From contig JAMYWO010000049.1 in the NCBI GenBank assembly GCA_024220525.1, forward strand, positions 13,510-77,509: a DNA stretch of 64,000 nt, written 5' to 3'. A program made the translations under genes and the position numbers. Positions within the stretch are counted from its first letter, which is position 1. Each line of letters starts with the position of its first letter. Shown piece by piece: positions 12,066 to 23,895 of this stretch. The notes beneath the pieces are model-generated. The model made no database searches and had not been told where the DNA came from. It was given only the letters and a program-made list of their open reading frames with translations. This DNA is from Cochliopodium minus. Lineage: Eukaryota; Discosea; Himatismenida; Cochliopodiidae.

Positions 12066-12158
12066 AAAAAAAATCCCAAAAAATTTATTTAAAAAATAAA
12101 AAAAAATAATTGAATCAAAAAAGAAAAATTTTTATTTTTTTTTTTTTCTCCATTCAAA

Positions 12159-15100
12159 TTATTTGTAAGTTGCATTTTTCTTCCCAGGAGGTCTTCCTCT
12201 TTTCTTCTTTGAGATGACCTGAGAAGAAGTCAAGCCCTTATTCTCCTCTTCCTGAGTGGTGGGACTCATATGAGTCATGGACTGAGCAAGGTAAGGATTG
12301 GAGGTGCCCACATTATTGGGGGAAGGACTAGTGACCAGACTACTACCAGGTGTTTGATACATCAAAGAGGTGCTTTGTTCTGTTTCTTTTGGGACTTCAA
12401 CGTTGGTTTCTTCGGGTGGGGGGCTTTCGTCTTTGTACATTTCCTCTTGGAATTGCTGTGGGTTGTTCACTTGAAGTTCTTTCAGCCTTTCTATCTCTGC
12501 TTTCAAGTTTTCTATGTCCATTTGAATATTTTCTGAATATGAATCAATCCCATCAATGTAATCTATTACCTGTTGAAAAGGATGATCATCTTCATCTGTT
12601 TAAAAATTTAATCAAAAAAAACAAAAAATAAAAAAAAAATTGTGAAAAAATTTTTAAATTAAAATTTTAAATTAAATATAAAAAAAACTTTACCAAGACT
12701 GATGTTTTTGGGATCTAGCTTGATCAAAGTATCGGACAAATTGACATAAGGATTGTCATTGTTGGAAAACTCTTCCAAACGATTCATGTAACTCCCAACC
12801 TTCTCCAAATACTCCCCCAACAAGTCCACCATAGTGTTTAAAGACTCGTTAGTTACGGAATCATATCCTATAAAAATAATTTTAAAAATAATTTAAAAAA
12901 CAAATAAATTACAATAAAAAATTACAATAAAAAATTCAAAAAATAAAAATGAAAAATAAAAAAATTAGACTTAAAATTAAAAAAATGCAGATAAATAATA
13001 AAAAATAAAAATTAAAAGTTACTATTAAAAAAAAAATTTTTGCCTTCTTGTAAGAGGAGAAGGGCAATGGAACGGCGAAGCGAAAAGTAATTGTTTTCGT
13101 TGGAATCAACGGGAAAGGAAGAGGGAGTCTCCAGGTTGGACAAGAAACGATCAAAGTTGCTTTCTTCTTGCTCCCCACTCAAAATCGAATGAATTTTCTT
13201 CTCCAAGTTTCTCCTACATTAAAAAATAAAATAAAAAATAAAAAATAAAACAATAAAAAATATAAAATATAAAAATATAAAATAAAAAATGAATAAAAAA
13301 AATAATAAATAAAAAATAAAAAATAAAATAAAAAAAAAATAAAAAAATAAAAAATATAAAATAAAAAATAAAAAAATTAAAACAAAAAAATAAAAATAAA
13401 ATATAAAAATATAAAATATAAAATATAATTAAAAAAATTGTTCTGTTACCTTACGATTGATTGTTCTACGTTTGAGATGAACACGTCATTTCTTTCACCA
13501 ATCATGTTCTCCAGTTTTAGTTTCTTTGAGAGCTCCCCTTTTGTTTGGCCCTCATTCTTCCTCTTCTTTTGTGAGAATACTGGAAATGGATTCACCTTTT
13601 TTTTTAAAAAAATAAAATGAAAATAATTAAAATAAAATCTTGAATAAATTTTTTAAAAAAAAAAGTTTTATTTGAAAATAATCGAAATTTTGTATGAAAT
13701 AAAAAATTAAAATTAAAAAAAATGTTCAAAAAAAAACAAACACAAGTGAAAGATAAAAAAAAATGAAAAAATTTTGTTAAAATAAAAAATTACTATTTAA
13801 AAATGATGAAAAAATTAACAAAAAAAATGTTCAAAAAAATTAAAAAAAAAATTAAGAAAGAAAGAAATACACTGAAAGAATTGGTGGGATAAAGGATTTC
13901 AGGGAGGAAATGAGGCAAAGAAGAGTTGTGAACGAGAGGGGAGGTGTAGAAAAAATAATTCGAGTCCTTCTCCCCTCCAACAAGATCATCACTGGTGTCA
14001 GCGCTTTCATTAATGTTCTTGTTGGAAATACTGAAGGGATCATCGGTGTTTTCGTTGGTAATTTTGCTTGCTTTTTCTTTTGAGCTGCTTTTGCTTGGAA
14101 ACTTGAAAAGTGGTTTCGAGTATTCAAACCCTTTTTTAATTTAGTACAGTTAATTGATGTTTTGTTATTGAAAAAAAGTCGAAACTCCTTTTAAATCAAC
14201 AAAATAAAAATTTTTTAAAAATCATTAAATTTTATTAATGAACAAATAAAACAAAAAAAAAAAATGAAAGTTTTATAAAAATAAAATTTAAAATGAACAA
14301 ATAAAACAAAAAAAAGAAATGAAAGTTTTTTAATAAAAAACCCTCAAAATTAAAATTTTTAAAAAACAAAAAATTTTTAATAATTGAATGAATAAAAAAT
14401 TAATTCGTTTTTTTAAATAAAAATTGTAATGTAAATGAACAAAAATAAAAAATTTTTAAAATAATTTATTTTCAAAAAATGTAAAAAAAAAAAAAAAAAA
14501 ATAACAATCAAAAATTGAAAAAAAAATTTATTAGGAAAAAAAAAAATGAATTGGAAAAATAACTCGTTCTCTACCTTTAGAATAACGTTTCATGAAATGA
14601 GGATCACGAACGAGAGCGTCACGCTCACCGAAAGGAAGTTTTCTTTGCAAGTTGCGGTAAGCCATGTAAGACACTCTGAACGCCCTCGTCTCTTGTGCGT
14701 ATATTTTGCTTTGCATGTCCCCTTTGAATGTCTCCTCGTCTGTTCTTAGCACCACTGGGCTCTTCTCTACTCCTCCTCTCAGATCTAAAATTTTTTGAAT
14801 AAATTGAAAAAAAAAAATGAAAAAATGATGAAAATGAAATAAAAATAAAAACAAAAAAAAATTTTAAAAGAAAAAATTTATTGATGTAAATATAAAAATG
14901 AAAATATTAAAAAAATTTTGTTGTTAACTTAAAAAATAAATTTATGTAAATTTAAATTTTCAAAAATCAAAATTAAAAAAAAAATTTAAAAAAAATTTGT
15001 TTAATAAAATAAAAAAAAACCTTGGACAATGAAGTTAGAAGGATTAGCGCCATTCTTCAACTTGTCGACATCAACAACATAATAATCAAGATCACGAGTT

Positions 15101-16659
15101 TTATTGGCGAGTTCCAACTTGGGAGTACTGATTTTCAATTCGAGACGATCAATGGGGTTATTCGTATTGTTGTTGTTTTCATCTTTCATTTCTTCCCCTC
15201 TTTCTTCTTCTTCTAGATCCTCCACTTTTTGCATGAGCTCGTTTGCTCTTTTTTCCATGGCGTTCGAGTGTATCACAAATATTTTGCTTTGCTAAAATTT
15301 TCAAAAAAAAATTCATGAATAAAAGAATTTTAAAAAAAAAAAAAACTCTTTAAAATTCTTCCAAAAAAAAAGTAATTAAAATCAGTTTTTAATATTGTTC
15401 AAAAAGTGTTATAAATAAATATTGTGCAAAAAGTGGTAACTATTAAAAAAAATTATAACAAAAAACATAACTCAACTTATTTTAACATTCGCTAAAAATT
15501 TCACGAAAAATAAAAAAATAAAAGATTCTACATGATCAGTATTAAATGTTCGACAATTTTTCCAGATAAGGTCTAGATCATCTTGAAACTGTTTTTTTGA
15601 TGTGTACTCCTTTTTGGACAACTTGTGTTGAATCAAATCGAGAAACATGGGCTTGGTGATGACTTTGTAGTACCCTGGCGCGTCAGATATTTTCACCTTG
15701 TGGATGAATGGTCCTGAGTGTTCTTTGTAATCTTTAAGCTTTTGGAGCACGAGAGCAAGAGATTCATAAAACAATTTTTTTGTATCTTTTTCTTTCTGCA
15801 AAAAAAAAATGAATAAAAAAGTATTAAAAATAATAAAAAAGATTAAAAAAAAAAAAATGAAAGCATTATAATTTAATGAAAAAGAAAAAAAAATAGAAAC
15901 AAAAACAAAATTATTTATCGATTATTCTTACAGGTATGGGCTTTTTCCTTTCTGTTCTCATCACTGAGGGACTTTCAAGTATTAAACTCTGACTCAGCAT
16001 TTCTAATTCATTTGTTGAAATCTATTTTTTTTTGGAAGAGAGAAAAATAATAACAAATTAATATCAAAAAAAGGAAATTGTATTCCGCAAATGATTTGAA
16101 TTCTCTTTTTTACATTATTATTCTTCAAATAGATTTCCCTTATTTCATCTTTATGATTCCAATCATTTTCATCTAATTCAAGTGAATAGAATATATCGTC
16201 CAATGGCATATTCAGATTTACGTTCATTGCAAGCTTTTTCTTGTTGATTTCATTCTCATTCTTTTTTATTTTTTCGCTTAATATATTATTCACTGATTCT
16301 TTATTTGGATATAAGACTGTCTTGATTAGATATTCTGATATTACTGATCTTATTCTAAATTGGAACAAAACATCATCTCCTATTTCATCCAAGACTATAT
16401 TATCCATCGATTCATTCATCATTTCATGAATGAAAGGAGAATCTTTTTCTTTTTTGATATCATTCTCGTCATTTATTGTCCTTTGCACTTCTATTATTCT
16501 ATTTATTTTCATAAAGTTTTTGAATTCATTCTCTGATTCCAACAATGGTTTCAATCTTTCATATTCATTTGTTAATAATGCTATTTTCCAATATCCTGCA
16601 TCTTTTATTTGATTAGCCAAAAAATATAAGTTGGTATAATCATTAAAATCTTTTTCCAT
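12159..16659 (-). CDS. SPT7: SPT7-like SAGA subunit: bromodomain plus histone fold
   Basis: Ten exons join in phase to 855 residues: 16659-16114, 16021-15932, 15795-15532, 15291-15021, 14784-14575, 14130-13871, 13595-13450, 13213-13044, 12867-12694 and 12595-12159. A bromodomain lies in the third and fourth exons (KVITKPMFLDLIQHKL, then LIWKNCRTFNTD with the acetyl-lysine-binding Asn, then IHSNAMEKRANELMQKVE). Near the C-terminus is a bromodomain-associated histone fold (SLRRSIALLLLQEGYDSV, LNTMVDLLGEYLEKVGSYM). This order, bromodomain then histone fold, is that of SPT7, which pairs with TAF10 and scaffolds the SAGA co-activator. The C-terminus has a basic KKKRGRPPGKKN AT-hook-like stretch. 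The intron after 13044 uses a GC donor. It is divergent from SmD2, 123 bp away. Confidence 0.85.
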
Positions 16660-16782
16660 ATGAGAAATTGGTATTCTTTGATCAATTTTTTTATTTATAT
16701 TGGAGAGCTTTTGAGAATATTAAACAACAAGTTTCTAATAAAAAAATAAAAAAAGAAGGATCAAAAATATTACAAGAAGATC

Positions 16783-17255
16783 ATGTCCAGAAAACGTAAC
16801 AAAAGAGATTATGATGATGAGGTAAATTAACTTTTTTTTTCTTCACCAAATCAATTTATAAATTGGAATATCAATATTAGGAAGAAGAAATTGAAAAACC
16901 AACAAAAATTGATGATAAAACTGGACCATTTTCTTTATTACATGCATCAGTAATGAATCATTCACAAGTTTTGATAAATTTGAGAAATAATAGAAAATTA
17001 TTGGGTAGAGTAAAAGCATATGACCGTCATTTAAATATGGTCTTGGAAGGTGTGAAAGAAATGTGGACTGAAGGACCCAAAAAGGGTAAAGGAACAAAAA
17101 AAGCAAAAGCAATTTCTAAAGATAGATTTCTGAACAAAATATTTTTAAGAGGAGATAGTATAGTTGTTATATTGGCAAATCCACTTGGACCAAATGAACC
17201 AAAAAAACAAGAAAAGAAAGATGAGAAGACAGAAATAAAAACTGAAAGCAAATAA
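16783..17255 (+). CDS. SNRPD2: Spliceosomal Sm protein D2
   Basis: Two exons (16783-16821, 16881-17255) give 137 residues. After a short acidic leader ([13 protein letters not shown]) the Sm fold is nearly canonical: [40 protein letters not shown] with Sm1 residues, [17 protein letters not shown] and the Sm2 part [15 protein letters not shown]. SmD2 is one of seven proteins forming the ring on U1, U2, U4 and U5 snRNA. The protein ends in a Lys/Glu-rich tail of about 20 residues beyond the usual end. It shares a 123-bp divergent spacer with SPT7. Confidence 0.95.
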
Positions 17256-17449
17256 TAATTAAAATATCTTTTGAAAAATTGAATTATCACATTTAGAAAA
17301 TCATTCTATTTTTCATTTCAATCTTTTGAAATCCATTGCATATAACTGAAAAATAATTAACATTTCTTTGATTTTTTTTTTCGTTAATCTTTATTTATCG
17401 AATCAAACAAATATAATAAAATATAAATTCTATGATGCAACATCTTTAT

Positions 17450-17895
17450 TTAATTTGTGATGGTCTTTTGTTGTAATCCTGGTGGGAGGGATTGTTTTAA
17501 TTTTTCAACTTTTTCTGGTTCAGAAATGCAAAGAGTATAAAGATATCTTGAGCAACGAACTTTAAATTTAGTGAGTCTGGTTCTTTTTGAAGTTTTAATT
17601 CTAACTTCACGTGCGTCTTTTCTACGGCAAGTGATCAAGAAGTCTTTGATTTCTTTGATTCTTTTTGGCTATAATATATGGAATAAAATAATTATAAAAT
17701 ATGCGAATGATTTTCTTTTTATGATAGTTTGGATAATATAGATGAAGGAGAAATTATTTTGTATGCTCTTAATTATTGAATTTTTCAATTATTTTCGATA
17801 TATTTCTCAAATAAATAAAATAAATAATTCAAAGTTTTTTGTTTTATTTGAATAGATTCATGATATATTGAATTAAAAAGAGATAGATTTACCAT
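17450..17895 (-). CDS. RPL38: Ribosomal protein eL38
   Basis: The product of 73 residues matches eL38 throughout: [19 protein letters not shown], then [17 protein letters not shown] and [14 protein letters not shown]. It is a small protein of the large ribosomal subunit. The first coding exon is only the start codon (17895-17893), followed directly by a GTAAAT donor; exon 2 (17668-17450) carries everything else. It is divergent from RPL34, whose start codon is likewise alone in its exon, with 173 bp between the two ATGs. Confidence 0.95.
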
Positions 17896-18068
17896 TTGGA
17901 ATAAATAAAGATTATATAAGTTTTTTTTATTTTTTTATTAATTTAATTAAGATATCAAATAAAATAAATATACATCTACTAATTAATACATTCCTTTTTG
18001 ATTTATTTTTTAAATATTTAATAAATAACATAATAAATAAAAAAAAATAAAAATAAGAGCATCCTAAA
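17896..18068. promoter_or_regulatory. Divergent promoter region of RPL38 and RPL34
   Basis: Only 173 bp separate the start codons of two ribosomal protein genes read in opposite directions, so both promoters and 5' leaders must fit here. The stretch is almost pure A/T. I cannot identify a specific factor site. Coordinated expression of the two proteins is the natural inference. Confidence 0.6.
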
Positions 18069-19285
18069 ATGGTAAAAATATAACAAAATTTATACATCAT
18101 CTCCTTTCAAAAAAAACATATTTTAAATATCTTCAAATTATTACTATTTCATTCCTTATAAATTTCATTTTCTAAACAATATATAAAAAAATAAAATCAT
18201 CAAAAGAATATACTTCAAATAAGGCAATTTATAATCATTATATCGTCTTTTTCTGTTTAATTTTATATAAATCTAAATATTTTTATATATCCCTTTATTA
18301 ATTTATATAAAAGGTCCAAAGAGTCACATACAGAAGAAAGGTTCACTATAATACAAGATCCAACATACAAAGAAAGGTTCGTACACCTGGAGGAAAACTT
18401 GTTGTTCACCATCAAAAGAAACAAGGAACTGGACCAAGATGTGGAGATTGTAAGAGTACTCTCGCTGGAATTGTTAGATTGAGACCTATGCAATATGCAA
18501 ATATTTCTATTACTAAAAAAACTGTTAATAGATCTTATGGAGGTAATCTTTGTGGAAGATGTGTACGTAATAGAATTCTTAGAGCTTTTTTGATTGAGGA
18601 AAGAAAAATTGCAAAAGATGTATTGAGACAAAAGGAAAAGAGAAAAAGAGTAACTGAAGAGAAACCAAAAGAAACTCAAAAGAAAACAAAGACTGAAACT
18701 AAAACAACCAAAACTGATAAAAATACTAAAGCAACTACCAAAACTGAAACTACTAAAAAGCCAACCAAACAAGTTCCATCAAAACAAGCACCAACCAAAC
18801 AACCAACAAAGAAGAATACCACCACTACTACTGCTCCTTCCAAGACCACTCAACCAGTTGAAACCAAGACTAAACCAACTGAAACTAAGACCACCGCCCC
18901 AACCAAGACTACCGCACCAACCAAAACCACTGCACCAACAAAGACCACCGCACCAACAAAGACCACTAAACCAGTAGAAACCAAACAACCAGAGAAAACC
19001 GCAACAAAGAATGCAAAACCAACCAAAAAAGACACCAAAGCAACTGAAACCAAGCCTAAGACTGAAACTAAACCAAAGACTGAAACTAAACCAGTTGAAA
19101 CTAAACCAAAGACTGAAACCAAACCAGTTGAAACTAAACCAAAGACTGAAACTAAACCAGTTGAAACCAAGCCAAAGACCGAAACTAAACCTGAAACTAA
19201 ACCAAAGCCAACTCAACCAAAACAACAACCAGAAAAGACTGCAAAGAAAACCACAACAAAAGCTCCTAAAAAGGGAAACAAATAA
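18069..19285 (+). CDS. RPL34: Ribosomal protein eL34 with long repetitive C-terminal tail
   Basis: The start codon stands alone in exon 1 (18069-18071); exon 2 (18314-19285) encodes the rest. The first ~120 residues are ordinary eL34: VQRVTYRRKVHYNTRSNIQR, CGDCKSTLAG and NRSYGGNLCGRCVRNRI with the CxxC pairs of a zinc site, then RAFLIEERKIAKDVL. The family normally ends about here (near 117 residues). This protein runs to 324 residues. The extra ~200 are Thr, Lys, Pro and Glu only in practice, with TAPTKT units and then KPKTETKPVET units in tandem. No stop or splice site separates core and tail. The tail is extremely basic and disordered; its role is unknown. Confidence 0.92.
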
Positions 19286-19408
19286 GCTTTGATTCTGTTC
19301 TAACTTATTTAATAAAAAAAAAGTATCAATACATTTGCTTTTATCTTTATATATAAATAAAAAAAATTAAAATAAAGTTTTTCCCTTTTTTCAAATAAAT
19401 TTTTTTTT

Positions 19409-21815
19409 TTAATTATTTCTTTTTGATTTATCTTTTTTTTGTTGAAAAAACTTATTTGATCTTCTTATTCTCTTTGTTTTCTCTTCAACAACTTTGGTTT
19501 TTTCATACTTTTTGTCTGGTTGAACTTGTGTGTATATTTTGGTGTTTTCCAATTCAATCTTTGTGTCATAATCAAGTGATTTCATCAAACCCTTAAAATG
19601 TGGTGGTAAAGGTGCACTTAACTTTATTATTTCTTTTGTCATTGGATGAATAAATTCCAATCTAAAAGAATGCAAGAAGAGTTTTGTTTTGTTTGTGAGG
19701 ATTGTTCTCAATTCTTCTGGAACACCCACTCCATACTTTTCATCACCTTACCATCGGAATTATAAAAAATAAAAAAAAAAATTATCATTTTACCCACAAT
19801 AGGAGTTCCCAAACCGTCTTTGCAATGTGCTCTTATTTGATGTGTTCTGCCAGTTTTAGGGCTGAAAACACCAAGGCAAGAAATTTTACCACTGCTCTGC
19901 AATATCTCGTACTCTGTCACTGCCAACCTACTTTGTTCAAAAATACCAGCATCTTTTGTCGGATCCAATCCTCTCACTCTTTCACCATGAGGGCCTGCTA
20001 TTTTCATCACATTTTGTTTGATTTTACCTGTTTTTTAAAAATAAATTTTTTTTTTTCCGTTTTTTTATTGTAATATTGATAATCATTTTTTAGTTTTAAT
20101 TTATTAATCTTTTTTTTTACCCACATATTGTAAAGGAGTACCACATAACATGGCGAGGTAGTATTTGGAAAGAGTGGAAGTTCTGGCTCTCTTGAACATT
20201 TCTGCCAAACCTAACGCGCTCAGCCTGTTTTTTGCGACCACCATCACTCCACTAGTGTCCTTGTCCAACCTGTGAACCTACAAAAAAAAAAAAATTAATT
20301 TTTTTTTTAATCAAAAAACTTTTAATGATAAATTCTTTTTTTCAGATTAATTATTTTTTATTTTAAATAGTAAAGTTTTTAATTTATCGTAAAATAAATT
20401 TATTCTTATTTCAAGTAGTTTTTATTTAAAAGTTTTTATTTTTTCTTCATTATTTTTATTTTTATTTTTCTATTTTTTTTATTTTTTATTTTTTTATTTT
20501 ATTTTTACTTTATTTTTTTTTTTAATTTTTATTTTTATTTTTTATTTTTTACTTTATTTTTTACTTTATTTTTTATTTTATTTTTTTTTTACCAATTTGA
20601 TAGAAACTTTTTTGGAATCATGAAGAGGAACACCATTCTCATCGAAATCGTCAGTGTTTCTAATCTGAGCCAAAAGTTTGTCAAGAGATTTCTTCACCTT
20701 AGTGCCTCCCTGAACCGCCACTCCATTCGGCTTGTTCAAAGCTATAATGTGTTCATCTTCGAAAATAATCCATGATTCTATTTCCTTTCTTTCTTTTTTC
20801 GATAGTTGTTTCTTTTAAAAAAATAAGAAAAATAAATTTTGAAAAAATGAAATAAAAAATAAATAATTAAAAAATAAATAATTAAAAAATAAATAATTAA
20901 AAAATAAATAATTAAAAAATAAATAATTTAAAAAAAAACAAAGAATTTTTTTTCAACAATTTTTTTTGATTTATTTAAAATAATTTTTTAAAATAATTTA
21001 TTTAAAAATAATTTTTTTAAAATAATTTTTTAAAAATATGATTTGATTTTGTAACTTTTTTATAAAATAATTTTTGATATTCATTTTTTTGAATAATTTT
21101 TATTTTTTTTTCATTTGAAATAATTTTTAAAACAATGTTTGATTTTGGAGTTTTTATCAAAAATTTTTATTAAATTAACTTTTTGGAAGATTTTTTTTGA
21201 TTTATTATTTATTGATTTAGGTTTTTTTTTTAAATTATATCAAAGAATGTTTTGTTACTATAGTTTTTGAATTACTTTCAATTATTTTTACAGAATTTGA
21301 TTAATTTTTGATATTTCATTATTTTTATTTTTAATTTTTTTTTATTATGCAATTTTTTTTTTTTAGGATTTTTTTTTTTTTTTTTTTTTTACAATTTCTT
21401 TTTCTTCATTTTCTCCATCCTCTCCATCCACAACCAACTTGGCATTCTCCTTGAGGATCTCATTGGTGATCAAAAAGCACTGATCAGGCAAGATCCTCTC
21501 TGCAGCCTTCACCTTGGCCAAGATGCACCTCCCCTCCTCCCTCTCCTCCTTTCTTTTTATTTTCTTCGTTCTTAATAATTTCTGAATGTAAGAATTGGTG
21601 AGATTAGGAAATTTATTCTTCAACCATTTGTCCACTCTCATGTTCTTCTCTGTTATCGTCACTTTATATTCATTCTCAAATTTATCGTTGAATGATGATG
21701 TTGTTGTTGTTGATTCGGATGTTGTGGATGATGTTGATAAGCTTTTTATTTGATTATTGGTTATGCTCAGCATTTTGCTCCATGTTTTATTGGTTGATTT
21801 GAATGATTTCATCAT
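19409..21815 (-). CDS. RluA-family pseudouridine synthase, probably mitochondrial
   Basis: Five exons (21815-21393, 20811-20593, 20277-20121, 20027-19794, 19746-19409) give 456 residues. A Ser/Thr-rich N-terminus with little acid suggests mitochondrial import. Next comes an S4 RNA-binding motif (MRVDKWLKNKFPNLTNSYIQ). The catalytic domain shows IIALNKPNGVAVQGG, then VHRLDKDTSGVMVVAK with the catalytic Asp, and PKTGRTHQIRAHC. The enzyme isomerises uridine to pseudouridine in RNA; S4-bearing RluC/RluD-type members act mainly on ribosomal RNA. The chain ends in a basic Lys/Arg-rich tail. It is convergent with RPL34 (123 bp apart). The exact substrate cannot be read from sequence; RPUSD4-like is one option. 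Confidence 0.88.
20851..20935. repeat. Tandem repeat in a pseudouridine synthase intron
   Basis: A unit close to AAAAAATAAATAATT is repeated about five times in a row within the first intron of the pseudouridine synthase gene. It is an ordinary minisatellite-like intron repeat. Confidence 0.75.
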
Positions 21816-22130
21816 TTTTATTTGATTCTAGAATCGTTCTACTGATTGGGAAGATTATGGTCTATTTTTTTTGAAATTAAATAAATGATCTTTTAAAAAT
21901 ACTTTGAAATCAAAGAAATCACTTCATTCCTTAGATTTCATTTGAAAATTTAACAAAGATTTTCCCATCACAAAATATAATATAATGTCTTCAATATATT
22001 TAAAATTTAACTGCATCAAACAAAAAAATTGATTGATTTCATATTCTAATTTTGAATCATTGGATGCAATATACTTGAAATCTGTTCAATGATTCTCGAA
22101 ACAAAAGAAATAATATAAAAAAAATTAAAA

Positions 22131-22702
22131 ATGAGTTTGAAAGTAATCACTGCTGAAGAAGTTGGAAAACACAATAAGGAAGGAGATGCATGGGTTATCA
22201 TAAATAATATTGTTTATGATGTTTCAAAGGTAAAAAAACAAAAATAGGGAAGATATTTTAATTATATGAAACATAAATCAAAAGAAATGAAATATAAATC
22301 AAAAGATATTGAAATTCATAAAGTTTATTGATTCAATGGTTTATAAAATATCAATTATATTTGATCTTCTTAAATTTCTTTCAATCTCATTTTTAATGGA
22401 ATTATTTTCATTTACAGTTTGATCATCCAGGTGGTTTGGAACTCATCAAACCATATTTTGGACAAAATATGACAGAAGCATTTCTCGAAAATCATCAATT
22501 GGATTTATTGAAAGGAATTGAAAAGAATCACAGCGTAATCACTTTGGGAACCACCACTGCCTCAACAAAGAAATTTCCATATCGTTATATTGGATGGGCT
22601 TTTGGTGTCTTTGTTCTTGGTGCTGCTATCTACGGTTACTCCACTGGTGTTTTTAATTTGAAAGAGGAAAAAAGAAAAAATAGAGTTCTCAAAAGAAATT
22701 GA
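22131..22702 (+). CDS. Tail-anchored cytochrome b5, copy 1
   Basis: Two exons (22131-22229, 22418-22702) give 127 residues. The heme-binding core shows EVGKHNKEGDAWVIINNIVY and FDHPGGLELIKPYFG; the HPGG histidine is the first axial ligand. The second ligand is less standard: the usual GHS is replaced by an Asn-His pair (FLENHQ). A C-terminal hydrophobic segment (YIGWAFGVFVLGAAIYGY) followed by basic residues is a tail anchor, so the protein should sit on the ER or outer mitochondrial membrane and pass electrons to lipid-modifying enzymes. A second copy with the intron at the same place follows 253 bp downstream. Confidence 0.9.
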
Positions 22703-22955
22703 AAAGAAATTAAAGATATCTCCACAAGGAGAATCTCACAAAATTGAATTATTATCGTTTACTTATTTCTGTATCCATATCAGTGTACATAAAGAATCAT
22801 AATATATTCCAATTTTTATGAATTTGATATGAACAGTTTATAAATGCATTTTGAGATGAATGATTTGAATCTTTTTCAATGTTTGAATGTTCATGCAAAT
22901 AAAAAAAAAAAATTTGGATTGAATATCTCTTTTATTGAAAAAATATAAGATATCA

Positions 22956-23533
22956 ATGAGCAATAAAAACATCAGAAGGAGTGAATTGAATATTCATAAA
23001 TCTGCAACTTTGGAATTGAGGGATTATACCTTGGAAGAAGTTTCTAAGCACAATAAAGAGGGAGATGCGTGGGTGATCATAAATGGGAAAGTATTTGATG
23101 TATCCAAGGTAAAAAAAAAAATCAAAATATAGCTATCCTTCTTGGTATAGAATTTTGGATGATCATTTTTTTTTATTTTTATATTTAAATAATAATTATT
23201 ATTTTATTGAATCACATCTTTAAAAAAAAAATTTGATTCTTAGTTTTATTAAAGTTTGATCATCCAGGTGGAATGGATTTATTAAAACCATACTACGGAA
23301 CAGACATAACAAGAGCGTTTTTGTTCAATCACACATTGGAGCTGTTGGATCAAATATCAGACAATCATTCTGTTTATTTGATTGGAGATTATATTCGTGA
23401 AGAAAAACCTTTGAGACCATTTTTCAAAGTTGTTTTGGTGGGAGTTTTAGTAGGGTTTTCTGCTTATTTTGGTTCATACCTTTATAAAAAGTATTTCACT
23501 CAAGGAGGAGATAAAAGTAATTCAAATAAATAA
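22956..23533 (+). CDS. Tail-anchored cytochrome b5, copy 2
   Basis: Two exons (22956-23108, 23255-23533) give 143 residues. It repeats the first copy's layout with a longer N-terminus: TLEEVSKHNKEGDAWVIING, FDHPGGMDLLKPYYG and an Asn-His in the second ligand area (FLFNHT). The tail anchor is VVLVGVLVGFSAYFGSYLY followed by a short basic end. The intron splits the core at the same codon as in the neighbour (DVSK/FDHPGG), so the pair arose by tandem duplication. The two tails differ strongly, so divergence is not recent. Confidence 0.88.
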
Positions 23534-23895
23534 AAATTTAAGAAATAAAAGGAAATAAATCAAAAATTCGAATAAATATTATAGTTAAAGACTAATGCCA
23601 AGAATTTATGAAAAGATATCAAAGAATGTGTTCAAAGAAAATTTTTAAAAATAAAATTTAAAAAAATTATTGATTAAAGTTTGTCAAAAACATTTTCACT
23701 TTGTTTCAAAGTGATTTAGAAAGTTAATTTTTCTTAGTTGGGGAAAAAAAAAAAATTGACAGGTTAAAATTTATTTTTTTGACTCACAAATCATCACTTG
23801 TGAGAATTACACCTTTTTTAAAGGGAATTTAAGAGTTCATTTCTTTATATTTGGACGAATTGAAAAGGAATTTAAAAATTTAAAAAAAAAAAAAA

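Noticed and set aside
12270-12631. Two plus-strand frames antisense to the last SPT7 exon
   Set aside because: SPT7 is coherent over ten exons on the minus strand; these are shadows.
18779-19228. Trp/Phe/Gly-rich open frame antisense to RPL34
   Set aside because: It is the complement of the Thr/Lys/Pro/Glu repeat tail and has no start context or homology.
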